64,000 nucleotides of DNA, from contig CAKVEC010000002.1 in the NCBI GenBank assembly GCA_934728255.1, positions 283,869-347,868 of the forward strand. Reading direction: 5' to 3'. Below are positions 8,937 through 18,440 of this stretch, piece after piece (position 1 is the stretch's first letter; every line of letters starts with the position of its first letter). Below the pieces are notes generated by a model. The model was not told the origin of the DNA. It saw only the letters and a program-made list of their open reading frames with translations, and did no database searches. The DNA comes from an uncultured Bacteroidales bacterium. Its GTDB lineage: Bacteria > Bacteroidota > Bacteroidia > Bacteroidales > Paludibacteraceae. The translations under genes were made by a program, and so were the position numbers.

Positions 8937-9041
8937 AATTATCCACGAATTAATCCTATAATACCACAGCAAGCAAAAGGAATTAATGGATAATTAATGG
9001 GGAATTATATGTTTAATTAACGTCTAATTATACGATAATTA
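8937..9041. repeat. Phased AATTA array upstream of the GT9-parAB operon
   Basis: AATTA occurs at 8937, 8948, 8981, 8992, 9003, 9015, 9026 and 9037. Steps are 11, 33, 11, 11, 12, 11 and 11 bases. The last box is 6 bases before the GT9 start codon. No TAnnTTTG promoter is evident here, so the array may itself be the control region, or the operon is read from upstream. Confidence 0.7.
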
Positions 9042-9047
9042 ACGTTT

Positions 9048-10046
9048 ATGACGTATTTAGTACTGCGTTTCTCTACGCTTGGCAATGTGGCGATGACGGT
9101 TCCCGTTATTGCATCGGTGAGCGCACTGCACCCCGATGACGAGTTTATCGTAGTGGCGAAGAAACGGTTGAGTGCTATGTACTACGGGCTGCCCAACGTA
9201 CACTTTCACGAGGCGGAACTGACCTCAACAGGGAGTCTGTTGCGTCTTTACAAAGACTTGAAGCAGTACAAGATAGATGCGGTGGTTGACTTGCAAAAAG
9301 TGCCCCGCACGTGGTTGCTGCGAATGCTATTTCGTCTGCGTGGAAGCCGCACCTATAGTGTGGACTATGGGCGGTGGAAAAAGTTTCTCATCACGGTGTG
9401 CGGTTTGCGCCTGTCGCAGCCGCTACCTACTGAGTTTGAGCGTTACAGAGCCGCTTTTGGCAAAGCGGGGTTGGAGAGCGACGACCATTTCACCGCCTTG
9501 TCGGTAAACGAACCCGCCCGACAAGCGGTGGCGGAGCAGTTCGGCGAGAAACACGGCAAATGGATTGGCATTGCCCCTTTTGCCAAATCGAAATCGAATA
9601 TGCTGCCATACAGGGTAACGAAAGAGGTGATAGCCCGCCTATCTGCAGAGCCCGAAACACGATTGTTTCTGTTCGGAGCGGGACAGATAGAGTGCGAGAT
9701 GCTCAGGCAGTGGGCAAGCGTTTTCCCCCGCACGACGAGTGTCGCCGGTCGGTTGCCGCTTGAGCAGGAGTTAGAACTGATGCGCTGTTTGGATTGTATG
9801 GTCTGTATGGACTCCGCCAACCAGCACCTCAGTTCGTTGGTCGGACTACGCGCCGTGAGTGTCTGGTGCGGCACCCATCCGAAATTAGGTTTTACGGGTT
9901 GGAAACAGGATACGAAAGATATTGTACAACTCGACCATATAGCCTGCCGCCCGTGTACGTGCCACGGGACAAATAGTTGCCGCTACCGCAATTTTGCGTG
10001 CAGAGATATAGATGCAGAACAAATTATAAAACGAATATATGAGTAA
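9048..10046 (+). CDS. Glycosyltransferase family 9 (heptosyltransferase-like)
   Basis: A 332-residue cytoplasmic or peripheral membrane protein of the GT9 family, which transfers heptose (or a similar sugar) from ADP-heptose in lipopolysaccharide core synthesis. It opens with MTYLVLRFSTLGNVAMTVPV, the typical first strand and loop. Further matches are IGIAPFAKSKSN (residues about 177-188), the acceptor region LFGAGQIECEML, and CMVCMDSANQHLSSLVGLRAVSVWCGTHPKLGFTGW, where the conserved D-S/T..H...A pattern binds the nucleotide sugar. The C-terminus is Cys-rich (CRPCTCHGTNSCRYRNFAC). It overlaps parA by 8 bases, so it is the first gene of that operon. Confidence 0.85.
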   Translation: MTYLVLRFSTLGNVAMTVPVIASVSALHPDDEFIVVAKKRLSAMYYGLPNVHFHEAELTSTGSLLRLYKDLKQYKIDAVVDLQKVPRTWLLRMLFRLRGSRTYSVDYGRWKKFLITVCGLRLSQPLPTEFERYRAAFGKAGLESDDHFTALSVNEPARQAVAEQFGEKHGKWIGIAPFAKSKSNMLPYRVTKEVIARLSAEPETRLFLFGAGQIECEMLRQWASVFPRTTSVAGRLPLEQELELMRCLDCMVCMDSANQHLSSLVGLRAVSVWCGTHPKLGFTGWKQDTKDIVQLDHIACRPCTCHGTNSCRYRNFACRDIDAEQIIKRIYE

Positions 10047-10803
10047 AATTATTTCATTGGCAAACCAGAAAGGTGGTGTAGGAAAGACCACGACGTCGAT
10101 CAACCTTGCCGCCGCTTTAGCACAACAGAAAAAGAAAGTGCTTCTCGTGGACGCTGACCCGCAGGCCAACGCCTCCTCGGGCTTGGGCATTGAGATACGC
10201 GACCTCGAGAATACGATTTACGAGTGCCTGATCAACGGTATAGACCCGCATACGGCGGTTGTTCCGACATCGGTAGAGAACCTCTATTTGATACCGAGCC
10301 ATATTGACCTTGTGGGCGCAGAGATAGAGATGCTCAATATAGACAACCGCGAGACGCTGCTCAAGAATATATTATCGCAGGTACGCGCAGAATACGATTA
10401 TATCTTGATAGACTGCTCTCCGTCGTTGGGGTTGATTACCGTAAATGCTCTCACGGCAAGCGACAGCGTGATAATACCCGTACAATGTGAGTTCTTCGCC
10501 CTTGAGGGTATTGCCAAACTGCTCAATACGATCAAGATCATCAAATCGAAACTCAATCCGTCGTTGCAGATCGAGGGCTTCCTGCTGACGATGTACGACA
10601 ACCGTCTGCGCCTGAGCAACCAGGTGTACGAGGAGGTGAAACGCCACTTCGGCGACTTGGTTTTCAACTCCGTCATCTCGCGTAATGTCCGCCTGAGCGA
10701 AGCACCGAGTCACGGTATGTCGGTACTGGAATATGACCCGCAGAGCAAAGGCGCACAAAACTATGTATCATTGGCCAAGGAACTGATTCGCCGCCAACAA
10801 TAA
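10039..10803 (+). CDS. parA: ParA/Soj chromosome-partitioning ATPase
   Basis: A 254-residue ATPase with the deviant Walker A motif KGGVGKTT at residues 11-18 (signature lysine at 11), Walker A' region VDADPQAN and IIPVQCEFFALEGIAKL. Short N-terminus without a helix-turn-helix domain, so it is the chromosomal Soj type. It works with ParB to move and separate replicated origins. parB follows after 13 bases. No parS site of the usual TGTTTCACGTGAAACA type was spotted in the window. Confidence 0.95.
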   Translation: MSKIISLANQKGGVGKTTTSINLAAALAQQKKKVLLVDADPQANASSGLGIEIRDLENTIYECLINGIDPHTAVVPTSVENLYLIPSHIDLVGAEIEMLNIDNRETLLKNILSQVRAEYDYILIDCSPSLGLITVNALTASDSVIIPVQCEFFALEGIAKLLNTIKIIKSKLNPSLQIEGFLLTMYDNRLRLSNQVYEEVKRHFGDLVFNSVISRNVRLSEAPSHGMSVLEYDPQSKGAQNYVSLAKELIRRQQ

Positions 10804-10816
10804 TAAACAGAGCATT

Positions 10817-11659
10817 ATGAAAAAGATGACAGGACTGGGGCGCGGTTTGGACGCCCTGATTGATACGACCCATGTGGATACCAACGGCGGGAGCAGCATC
10901 AGCGAGGTGGAACTGAGTAAGATAGTAGCCAACCCCGACCAGCCGCGTCGTAACTTCGACGAGGACGCCTTGGCGGAACTGGCGGACTCTATCCGCGAGC
11001 ACGGCGTTATCTCGCCTATCACACTGCGCAAGAATGACGACGGTACCTATATGATTATTGCGGGCGAGCGTCGTTTCCGTGCATCAAAGATGGCGGGTCT
11101 CAATTCCATTCCCGCCTATATCCGTACCGCCAAAGACGAGCAGGTGATGGAATGGGCATTGATTGAGAACATTCAGCGCGAGGACTTGGACGCTATCGAG
11201 ATAGCCCTTGCTTATCAGCGGCTTATGGACGAGTACCAACTGACCCAGGAGCGTATGTCGGAGCGTGTGGGCAAGAAACGCGCCACCGTGGCAAACTACC
11301 TGCGCCTGCTCAAACTGCCCGCCGAGATACAGATGGGTATCAAGGAGAAAAAGATTGATATGGGGCACGCCCGCGCTATCCTCGGTTCGCAATCCACCGA
11401 GCAGCAACTCGACCTCTACCAGCGTATTCTCTCCGAGGGGTTGTCCGTGCGCAAAGTGGAGCAGTTGGTCAGCGAGGACAAACCGCAGAAACCCGCCAAA
11501 GCAAAAGCCGCCAAGAAAGAGAGCAACCCGCAGTATGTGCAATTGGAACAGCAACTCGGCGAGGCTATCGGCAGGAAAGTGAAGATTGCCGACGGCAAAC
11601 TGACTATATTCTTCAACGGCGAAGAAGACCTCTATTCTATATTGGAACGTTTGCATTGA
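10817..11659 (+). CDS. parB: ParB/Spo0J CTP-dependent DNA clamp
   Basis: A 280-residue ParB: N-terminal GLGRGLDALI (ParA-contacting), the CTP-binding motif GERRFRAS (83-90), a helix-turn-helix region around TQERMSERVGKKRATVANYLRLLKLP, and a C-terminal dimerisation region after a Lys/Ala-rich linker (QKPAKAKAAKKES). It binds parS and spreads as a sliding clamp to organise origins. The stop overlaps the TTG start of the next gene. Confidence 0.95.
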   Translation: MKKMTGLGRGLDALIDTTHVDTNGGSSISEVELSKIVANPDQPRRNFDEDALAELADSIREHGVISPITLRKNDDGTYMIIAGERRFRASKMAGLNSIPAYIRTAKDEQVMEWALIENIQREDLDAIEIALAYQRLMDEYQLTQERMSERVGKKRATVANYLRLLKLPAEIQMGIKEKKIDMGHARAILGSQSTEQQLDLYQRILSEGLSVRKVEQLVSEDKPQKPAKAKAAKKESNPQYVQLEQQLGEAIGRKVKIADGKLTIFFNGEEDLYSILERLH

Positions 11660-12300
11660 AGCGTCTGCTGACCATATTGTTTGCCGTAGTTCCGTGCCTG
11701 CTTATGGCGCAGAACGATGTCATATACCATACCCCGGACACAACGACTACCGACGAGGAGCAGTACCGCTACTATGTGGACTTGACCCGCCGCCCCGATG
11801 CACTCAAGGCAGTATGGCTCGGGGCAATTATCCCCGGTGCGGGGCAGATATACAACGGCAGTTATTGGAAACTACCTATCGTCTATGGCGGTCTGATGGG
11901 CTGCGGCTATGCGATTTCGCTGAACCAATCGCGATATAACAGTTACAAGACCGCCTACCGCGACCTGTACAACGACTCGCAGGCCGGATTGGTAAACGAT
12001 GACCCTGCGAAGTCCTACAATGCCATTCTGCCCGAGGGGTATGACATTGACCGCCTCGGCGGTGTGAGCAAATACACCTCAACGCTCCAGAACTGGCAAA
12101 GCAACTACCGCCGCTACCGCGACTGGAGCATTGTGGCAACGATAGTGGTGTATGCACTCTCACTTGTGGATGCCTACGTGGATGCCCAACTATTTGATTT
12201 TGATATTTCACCCGACCTGACACTGAATGTGGAGCCGCAGATTTACTACGACCTGCAGCAACAACGCAGTGCAGAGGTCAAATTAGCCATAACATTTTGA
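11656..12300 (+). CDS. DUF5683 envelope protein, TTG start
   Basis: A 214-residue protein starting at TTG 11656, inside a TTGA overlap with parB. Only this start gives the signal peptide (residues 1-18, ending CLLMAQ). DUF5683 features are visible: AVWLGAIIPGAGQIYNGSYWKLPIVYGGL, then a Tyr-rich segment and a late membrane segment (SIVATIVVYALSLVDAYVDAQL). The function is unknown. In Bacteroidota the order parA-parB-DUF5683-lytic transglycosylase is familiar, which suggests a link between segregation and wall growth. Confidence 0.85.
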   Translation: MKRLLTILFAVVPCLLMAQNDVIYHTPDTTTTDEEQYRYYVDLTRRPDALKAVWLGAIIPGAGQIYNGSYWKLPIVYGGLMGCGYAISLNQSRYNSYKTAYRDLYNDSQAGLVNDDPAKSYNAILPEGYDIDRLGGVSKYTSTLQNWQSNYRRYRDWSIVATIVVYALSLVDAYVDAQLFDFDISPDLTLNVEPQIYYDLQQQRSAEVKLAITF

Positions 12301-13649
12301 AAAAACACTTCCTATTCATATTGTGTGCACTATGCACGTGGGCTTATGCCAATGAGGCGGAACCTGCATCGGAACCCGCTCCGCAGATAGTGGATTCGGT
12401 AGAGACACTCCGTATTGATACTTTAGAGATGGACTCTATCGAACAGATTATCGAGGCGATGGCGGACACCATCGGGCAAGCCATTGTTTTCCCGCAACAT
12501 TGGAGCGACAGTACCCTATCCGACATTGATTTCCGTATGATGGAATGGGCGATGGGGTGGTTGGATACGACTGAATGCGTGGCATACAAAGATACCATAG
12601 TTCTGCCGGATTCCGTCTATAAAGCCCGCTTACAGGCTCTGCCATGCGTAGTAGAACTGCCTTACAACCAGATAGTCAAGAGTTTTATCTTGCGCTATGT
12701 GCAGCGCGGGCAGAAGCAAGTGGCACGTATGAAGCGTATGTCGGAATACTATTTCCCGATTTTTGAGGAGGCACTGGACAGATATGGTTTGCCTTATGAA
12801 TTGGAACTGATGCCTGTGATAGAGTCAGCACTCAATCCGCAGGCACACTCCCATATGGGAGCCGCCGGTTTGTGGCAGTTTATGCCCGCCACGGGCAAGC
12901 GTTACGGACTGGAAATCAACTCGTTGGTGGACGAGCGTATGGACCCTGTGAAATCGACCGAGGCGGCGTGCCGTTTTCTGAAAGCAATGTATGATGTTTT
13001 TCAGGACTGGAACCTTGTGATTGCCGCTTACAACTGCGGTTCGGGCAATGTAAGCAAAGCCATTCACCGTGCGGGAGGCAAACGCGATTTCTGGAGTATC
13101 TATCCCTATCTGCCCCGCGAGACCCGCAGTTACCTGCCTATCTTCATAGCCGCCAACTACGCAATGAACTACAGCGACGAACATGGTATATGCCTTGCTC
13201 CGTTGGAAAAGATAATGCTTACCGACACCATTCAGACCAACCGCCGCCTGCACTTGGAGCAGGTATCTGCCAAATTGGACATTCCGATGGATGAACTGCG
13301 CCGCCTCAACCCGCAATATGTACGCGATATTCTCCCCGGCGGGACATCGTATGCACTCTGCCTGCCCTCGGAAAAAGCAGGGCTGTTTATCGAACAGCAG
13401 GACAGCATCTATGCCCACAAAGCCGACCAACTGATCAACAACCGCCGTGCGGAGATTGATATGGCGAAGGTAACGGACATCTCGGGGGCATACCGCGTGA
13501 ACGGCGTTACATACTACACTATTAAAAACGGCGACACCCTGGGCGGTATTGCCAAGAAATTTCGCTGCTCCGTTAAGCAACTCAAAGCGTGGAACGGACT
13601 GAAAAATGACAATATCCGCGCAGGGCGGAAACTGAAAATATACAAGTAA
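12297..13649 (+). CDS. MltD-like lytic transglycosylase with LysM, TTG start
   Basis: Starts at TTG 12297 overlapping the DUF5683 stop (TTGA), which provides the signal peptide MKKHFLFILCALCTWAYA. The 450-residue product has an SLT domain (about residues 150-290) with catalytic Glu176 in PVIESALNPQAHSHMGAAGLWQF, the AAYNCGSGNV motif, and a C-terminal LysM domain (about 403-449: YYTIKNGDTLGGIAKKF...LKIYK). A second, divergent LysM-like stretch (LEQVSAKLDIPMDELRRLNPQ) lies around 320-340. It cleaves peptidoglycan glycan strands to 1,6-anhydro ends. Confidence 0.92.
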   Translation: MKKHFLFILCALCTWAYANEAEPASEPAPQIVDSVETLRIDTLEMDSIEQIIEAMADTIGQAIVFPQHWSDSTLSDIDFRMMEWAMGWLDTTECVAYKDTIVLPDSVYKARLQALPCVVELPYNQIVKSFILRYVQRGQKQVARMKRMSEYYFPIFEEALDRYGLPYELELMPVIESALNPQAHSHMGAAGLWQFMPATGKRYGLEINSLVDERMDPVKSTEAACRFLKAMYDVFQDWNLVIAAYNCGSGNVSKAIHRAGGKRDFWSIYPYLPRETRSYLPIFIAANYAMNYSDEHGICLAPLEKIMLTDTIQTNRRLHLEQVSAKLDIPMDELRRLNPQYVRDILPGGTSYALCLPSEKAGLFIEQQDSIYAHKADQLINNRRAEIDMAKVTDISGAYRVNGVTYYTIKNGDTLGGIAKKFRCSVKQLKAWNGLKNDNIRAGRKLKIYK

Positions 13650-14006
13650 GTGGAAGAAAAACAACATAGCACAGACAGTCCATACGCTCCTGAAGACCGT
13701 TTCTACTCCATTCGCGAAGTAATGGAGCGGACGGGGCTACCTGCTTCCACACTGCGCTATTGGGAAAGCCAGTTCCCGCAACTCAATCCCCGCAAAGACG
13801 GGCATGGTAACCGCTACTACAAATTGTCGGAAATCGAACTGATTGAGCGTATTAAATATATTCGTGACGAACTAAAAATCACGCGTATAGAGGCTATCCG
13901 CCACGAATTGGAAACCGACAACAAGCAATCCGGCAACAAGCAGCGTGCCACCGCTATCTTGGAGCGTCTGCGCCAAGACTTGTTGGATCTCCGTTCAATG
14001 ATATAG
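13650..14006 (+). CDS. MerR-family transcriptional regulator, GTG start
   Basis: A 118-residue protein beginning at GTG 13650, directly after the previous stop codon. A MerR helix-turn-helix is clear: FYSIREVMERTGLPASTLRYWESQFPQLNP, followed by NRYYKLSEIELIERIKYI. It lacks a long effector-binding C-terminus, so it resembles the short MerR regulators of Bacteroidota. The target is unknown. It stands at the end of the parAB-transglycosylase block and before polysaccharide genes. Confidence 0.85.
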   Translation: MEEKQHSTDSPYAPEDRFYSIREVMERTGLPASTLRYWESQFPQLNPRKDGHGNRYYKLSEIELIERIKYIRDELKITRIEAIRHELETDNKQSGNKQRATAILERLRQDLLDLRSMI

Positions 14007-14013
14007 ACCGCCT

Positions 14014-15036
14014 ATGGAACCATTCTTTTCTATCATCGTACCGGTATATAACCGTCCACAGGAGGTGGACGAGTTGTTGAACAGTCTCTGTACGCAAACA
14101 GTTACTGACTTTGAGGTGATTATCGTGGAAGACGGCTCGTCCGTGCCTTGTGAAGCGGTTTGCCAACGCTATGCCAACCGGCTCAATATCCATTATTTTG
14201 CGAAGCCTAACTCCGGTCCGGGGGTATCGCGTAACTATGGCGCTGAGCATGCCAAGGGCACATACCTGCTCATTTTGGACAGCGATGTAATCCTGCCCGC
14301 CGACTATCTCAGCAATATCCGAACCGAGTTGCAACGGCAGCCGGTTGACGCTTTCGGCGGTCCCGATCGGGCACACGAGAGTTTCAGCCACGTGCAGAAA
14401 GCCATCAACTACGCGATGACGAGTTTTTTCACCACCGGCGGCATTCGCGGAGGGAAAAAGAAAATGGACAAGTTCTATCCGCGCAGTTTCAACCTTGGTG
14501 TACGTCGTGAGGTATTTGCCGCTTTAGGTGGGTTCTCCGATATGCGTTTTGGCGAAGACATCGATTTCAGCATCCGTATCTTCCGCAGCGGCTATACGTG
14601 CCGTCTATTCCCGTCGGCGTGGGTATGGCACAAGCGCCGTGCCACTTTCCGCCAGTTCTTCAAGCAGGTACACAACTCCGGCATCGCGCGCATTCACCTG
14701 TATAAAAAATACCCGGATTCACTCAAGTTGGTACACCTATTGCCTTCCCTTTTCACCATAGGTGTGGTGGTTCTTCTGCTGCTTTGCCTTTGCGGTATAT
14801 TCTTGCATATTGCATGGCTTGGTATTGCCCCCATAGCCTTGTTGCTTCTCTATTGTCTTTTGATTTTTACCGACTCCTCTATACAAAATCATAGTATTGG
14901 TGTCGGATTGCTCTCCATAGTCGCAGCCTTTGTGCAACTCATCGGCTATGGCACGGGGTTTTTGCGTGCAGTATGGAACTGCCTTATTCTAAAACGCACC
15001 GATTTTCAAGCCTTTCGCAAAACATTCTACAAGTAA
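14014..15036 (+). CDS. GT2 glycosyltransferase with C-terminal membrane segments
   Basis: A 340-residue family 2 glycosyltransferase. N-terminal GT-A fold: FFSIIVPVYNRPQEVDELL, VIIVEDGSS, ILDSDVILP (the DxD metal site) and FGEDIDFSIRIFRSGY. Two or three hydrophobic segments follow (about residues 245-320: LLPSLFTIGVVVLLLLCLCGIFL and later). Such enzymes add sugars to lipid-linked carriers at the inner membrane. It lies 13 bases before the YfhO gene. Confidence 0.85.
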   Translation: MEPFFSIIVPVYNRPQEVDELLNSLCTQTVTDFEVIIVEDGSSVPCEAVCQRYANRLNIHYFAKPNSGPGVSRNYGAEHAKGTYLLILDSDVILPADYLSNIRTELQRQPVDAFGGPDRAHESFSHVQKAINYAMTSFFTTGGIRGGKKKMDKFYPRSFNLGVRREVFAALGGFSDMRFGEDIDFSIRIFRSGYTCRLFPSAWVWHKRRATFRQFFKQVHNSGIARIHLYKKYPDSLKLVHLLPSLFTIGVVVLLLLCLCGIFLHIAWLGIAPIALLLLYCLLIFTDSSIQNHSIGVGLLSIVAAFVQLIGYGTGFLRAVWNCLILKRTDFQAFRKTFYK

Positions 15037-15048
15037 ATTATACTGATT

Positions 15049-17616
15049 ATGAAAATACAAGTGAATTTCAAACGTTGTTTACCTTATTTGATAATCTTTG
15101 CAGTCTTCCTTCTGGCTGCCGTTATCTATTTCTGGCCGGCCGTACAAGGAAAAGTGATGTATGCCGGAGATAGCATCAACGGAACCGCAGCCGTTCAAGA
15201 AGGCGTACGGTATCACCAGGAAACCGGTGATTATTCCTATTGGACCGGCTCTATGTTTTCCGGTATGCCCAACTATCAGATAGGTGGTCATGGCAGATAC
15301 ATAGTCGATACCATTCTATATCCGATACGTTGGGTATTGTCGGCGGGCAATCGCAATCCGTTCTTTATTCTGCCTTTCTATTTGCTGGCATTTTTCCTCT
15401 TACTACGTACCTTCAAGGTGGATAAATGGATGAGTTTGGCAGGTGCATTTGCCATTGCACTATCCAGTTATTTCTTTGTCATCATTGCCGCAGCACATAA
15501 TGGAAAATGCTACTCTATCACATGGATGACCCTTGTCGTAATAGGTTTCATACTTACTTACCGCAAGCAATACGGTTGGGGTGCATTGTTGGTGATGTTC
15601 TTTACCTATATAGGTTTCTTTGTCCACCCGCAGATGTCCTACTACATCTGTATGATGATAGGTATATTCTTCTTTGCCGAATTGGCGATTGCCGCCAAAG
15701 CCAAAGCATGGAAACATTTCGGTATAGCCACAGCCGTTTTCTTTGCCTCGTTTGCCGTAGGTATGGGTATGGGCAGTGCAAATGTATTTGTCAATCAGGA
15801 GTATGCCAACGAGACGATGCGTGGCGGACACTCCGACCTTGTCAAAGATACAGACGGCGGCAACAAGACCAAAGGTCTCGACCTCGACTATGCCACCGCA
15901 TGGAGTTACGGTATCAACGAGACGATGACATTCCTCATCCCTAACTATATGGGTGGTGCCAGCGGATATGACCTGGGCAAAGATTCACAGTTGGAGCAAG
16001 ATCTGAAGAAAATGAATGTGCCTGCACGTCAAGCCAAGCAGTTCTGTCAGTCAGCCCCCACCTATTGGGGCGAAAAAGCCTTCACAAGCGGACCTGTCTA
16101 TATGGGTGCCATAGTATGTTTTCTTTTCCTGCTGGGCTTGCTCATTGTAAGCGGTCCGTATAAATGGGCGTTACTGGCTGCCACGCTGTTCTCGGTATTC
16201 CTCGCATGGGGGCATAATTTTATGCCGCTCACCGAGTTGTTCTTTAAGTTCTTCCCTGCCTATAATAAGTTCCGCGCTGTCGAGAGCATTCTCATTGTAG
16301 CCGAAATCACGATGCCGCTGCTCGGTTTTCTGGCGATAAAAACCATTGCCGATGGTTCGCTATCGTGGAAGCGTCTCCGCAACAGCATTTTTATTGCCGG
16401 CGGCGTTACAGGCTTTATCTGCCTGTTCGTTGTCCTTATAAGCGACAGTATCGACGTTACTTCTTCCTATGATGCACAATGGAAAGGACAGGTGGGACAA
16501 CAGATCTACGATGCTATCCTAAACCAGCGCACGGCTATGCTCCGCAGCGATGCGTGGCGTTCTTTGCTCTTTATTCTACTGGGTACATGTGTAGTCTTTG
16601 CATACGCTTATATGCGCTACAACCGCCCGCAAGTACGTAACCTCAACCTCTATTGCGGTATAGCCCTGACAGTGCTCACCGTAGCCGATATGTGGACGGT
16701 GGACAAACGTTTCTGCAACGACAGCCTGTTTGTCTCGCGCAAAGACCGTGACAAGGCGTTCAAAATGCAGCCTTACGAGGAAGAATTGCTGCAGGACAAG
16801 AGCCATTTCCGTGTACTCAACCTCAGCACCAACACCTTCAACGAGGCACGCACGTCCTACTATCTCAAGTCCATCGGTGGTTATTCCGCTGCCAAACTGC
16901 GCCGCTACCAAGACCTGATTGATGTGCATATTGCCCCTGAGATGAACCCGCTGATGCAGGCTATCTCGCAAACCAATGGGTTTATGCTGCCATGCAAAGC
17001 CGATAGTATATTCCCCGTGCTGAATATGCTCAATATGAAATACGCCATCGTACCACTCCAAAACGGGCAACAGGTGCCGGTGGAGAACCCCTATGCAATG
17101 GGCAACTGCTGGTTTGTCAACGACCTGCAGGTGGTGGATAATGCCAACGACGAGATCGCCTCTCTCGGCAAAATCAATCTCCGCAATATGGCGGTTATTG
17201 ACAAGTCGTTTGCCGACAAACTGAATGTGGATCTGCCCGATGTTGCACCCCTCATGGCGTACGATGAGGACAAGATAGAACTTACCCGCTATGCGCCCAA
17301 CCGTTTGGACTATCTCGCTCAGAATGAGCAGAATAAGATAGCCGTATTCTCTGAGATTTATTACCCGCATGGGTGGAAACTCTACCTGCTTGACAAAGAC
17401 GGCAATCCCGATGTGGAACTGCCCATTGCGCGTGCCGACTATATGCTCCGTGCAGCGGTCATCCCAGCCGGCACACATACCCTTGCAATGATTTTCGACC
17501 CCGACAGCGTCCACAAAGGCAATATCCTGTCTATGGTCTGCTTTGCCCTGTTCGCTCTGACCGGCTGCGCGGTAATAGGTATAAACATTTACCGGCGGAA
17601 GAAATGCAACGCATGA
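15049..17616 (+). CDS. YfhO-family polytopic membrane protein
   Basis: An 855-residue membrane protein with many hydrophobic segments through about residue 530 and a soluble domain after that, then a final membrane segment (NILSMVCFALFALTGCAVIGINIYRRKK). YfhO proteins are GT-C-like and in Firmicutes are needed for glycosylation of lipoteichoic acid; in Bacteroidota they are common near polysaccharide genes, with unknown acceptor. The early AGDSINGTAAVQE segment fits the first extracytoplasmic loop. It overlaps the next gene by ATGA. Confidence 0.8.
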   Translation: MKIQVNFKRCLPYLIIFAVFLLAAVIYFWPAVQGKVMYAGDSINGTAAVQEGVRYHQETGDYSYWTGSMFSGMPNYQIGGHGRYIVDTILYPIRWVLSAGNRNPFFILPFYLLAFFLLLRTFKVDKWMSLAGAFAIALSSYFFVIIAAAHNGKCYSITWMTLVVIGFILTYRKQYGWGALLVMFFTYIGFFVHPQMSYYICMMIGIFFFAELAIAAKAKAWKHFGIATAVFFASFAVGMGMGSANVFVNQEYANETMRGGHSDLVKDTDGGNKTKGLDLDYATAWSYGINETMTFLIPNYMGGASGYDLGKDSQLEQDLKKMNVPARQAKQFCQSAPTYWGEKAFTSGPVYMGAIVCFLFLLGLLIVSGPYKWALLAATLFSVFLAWGHNFMPLTELFFKFFPAYNKFRAVESILIVAEITMPLLGFLAIKTIADGSLSWKRLRNSIFIAGGVTGFICLFVVLISDSIDVTSSYDAQWKGQVGQQIYDAILNQRTAMLRSDAWRSLLFILLGTCVVFAYAYMRYNRPQVRNLNLYCGIALTVLTVADMWTVDKRFCNDSLFVSRKDRDKAFKMQPYEEELLQDKSHFRVLNLSTNTFNEARTSYYLKSIGGYSAAKLRRYQDLIDVHIAPEMNPLMQAISQTNGFMLPCKADSIFPVLNMLNMKYAIVPLQNGQQVPVENPYAMGNCWFVNDLQVVDNANDEIASLGKINLRNMAVIDKSFADKLNVDLPDVAPLMAYDEDKIELTRYAPNRLDYLAQNEQNKIAVFSEIYYPHGWKLYLLDKDGNPDVELPIARADYMLRAAVIPAGTHTLAMIFDPDSVHKGNILSMVCFALFALTGCAVIGINIYRRKKCNA

Positions 17617-18434
17617 AAATAGCGGTCGTCATTCCTGTCTATCGCACTCCCGACCGTTGGGAAGAAATCTCCCTGCGGCAATGCTGCAAGGTGCTCGGGC
17701 GGTACGACCACTATCTTGTCGCTCCCGACAATTTGGATACCTCCGCATTTCAGTCATTGTGGTCGGAATATGGATTATCCCTGTACGAAATGCGTTTTGC
17801 ACCGGAGTATTTCAAAGGGATAAGCGGATATAACCGTCTGTGCCTTTCGCGCGAATACTACGCTCGTTTCTCGCGGGGGGGGTATTCGTATATACTGGTT
17901 TACCAGCCGGACGCTTTCATTTTCCAAGACGACCTGGGCAAGTGGTGTGCCCGTGGATATGAATACATCGGTGCTCCGAATATAGGCAAAGCCAAACAAA
18001 CCGTATATTCGCCTGCTATGCCGATGCGTGTGGGCAATGGCGGTTTCAGCCTGCGCAGTATCCCCGCTTTTATGCGCTTTTTCGACGGACGGAAACCGGT
18101 TTTCAACCTGTGGCATATACTGGCTTCACCGCTTGTTTGGAAACGCAACTACCGGTGGCTGGTCGTCAAAGCCTTGCAACTCCGTTTCACCGGCAATACG
18201 CCTGCCGCAGTATTGGCTCGCTGGCGGGGGAATGAAGATGATTTCTGGGGCTGTTTGTTGGCTCTGAGTGAGTATGCGCTCCTCAGACCTGACCCCGAAG
18301 AGGCTTTGCAATTCGCATTTGACCGCTTCCCGAAAGAACTATACGCCCGTACGGGACACCTGCCTATGGGCTGCCACGCCTGGCACAAATATGAGTACGA
18401 AGAATTCTGGAAACCTGTCATCGGCAAGGCATAG
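17613..18434 (+). CDS. DUF5672 glycosyltransferase-like protein
   Basis: The start at 17613 is chosen because its ATG overlaps the YfhO stop (ATGA); an in-frame ATG at 17604 is possible. The 273-residue product has an N-terminal MKIAVVIPVYRTP strand, ILVYQPDAFIFQDD, IGAPNIGKAKQ, VGNGGFSLRS and a C-terminal MGCHAWHKYEYEEFWKP, all typical of DUF5672, a family regarded as GT-like. It probably acts in the same surface polysaccharide pathway as the neighbouring GT2 and YfhO. Confidence 0.78.
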   Translation: MKIAVVIPVYRTPDRWEEISLRQCCKVLGRYDHYLVAPDNLDTSAFQSLWSEYGLSLYEMRFAPEYFKGISGYNRLCLSREYYARFSRGGYSYILVYQPDAFIFQDDLGKWCARGYEYIGAPNIGKAKQTVYSPAMPMRVGNGGFSLRSIPAFMRFFDGRKPVFNLWHILASPLVWKRNYRWLVVKALQLRFTGNTPAAVLARWRGNEDDFWGCLLALSEYALLRPDPEEALQFAFDRFPKELYARTGHLPMGCHAWHKYEYEEFWKPVIGKA

Positions 18435-18440
18435 TTTTTG

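Noticed and set aside
10039..11659. A parS site near parAB
   Set aside because: No TGTTTCACGTGAAACA-like palindrome was found by eye in this region; a degenerate site cannot be excluded.
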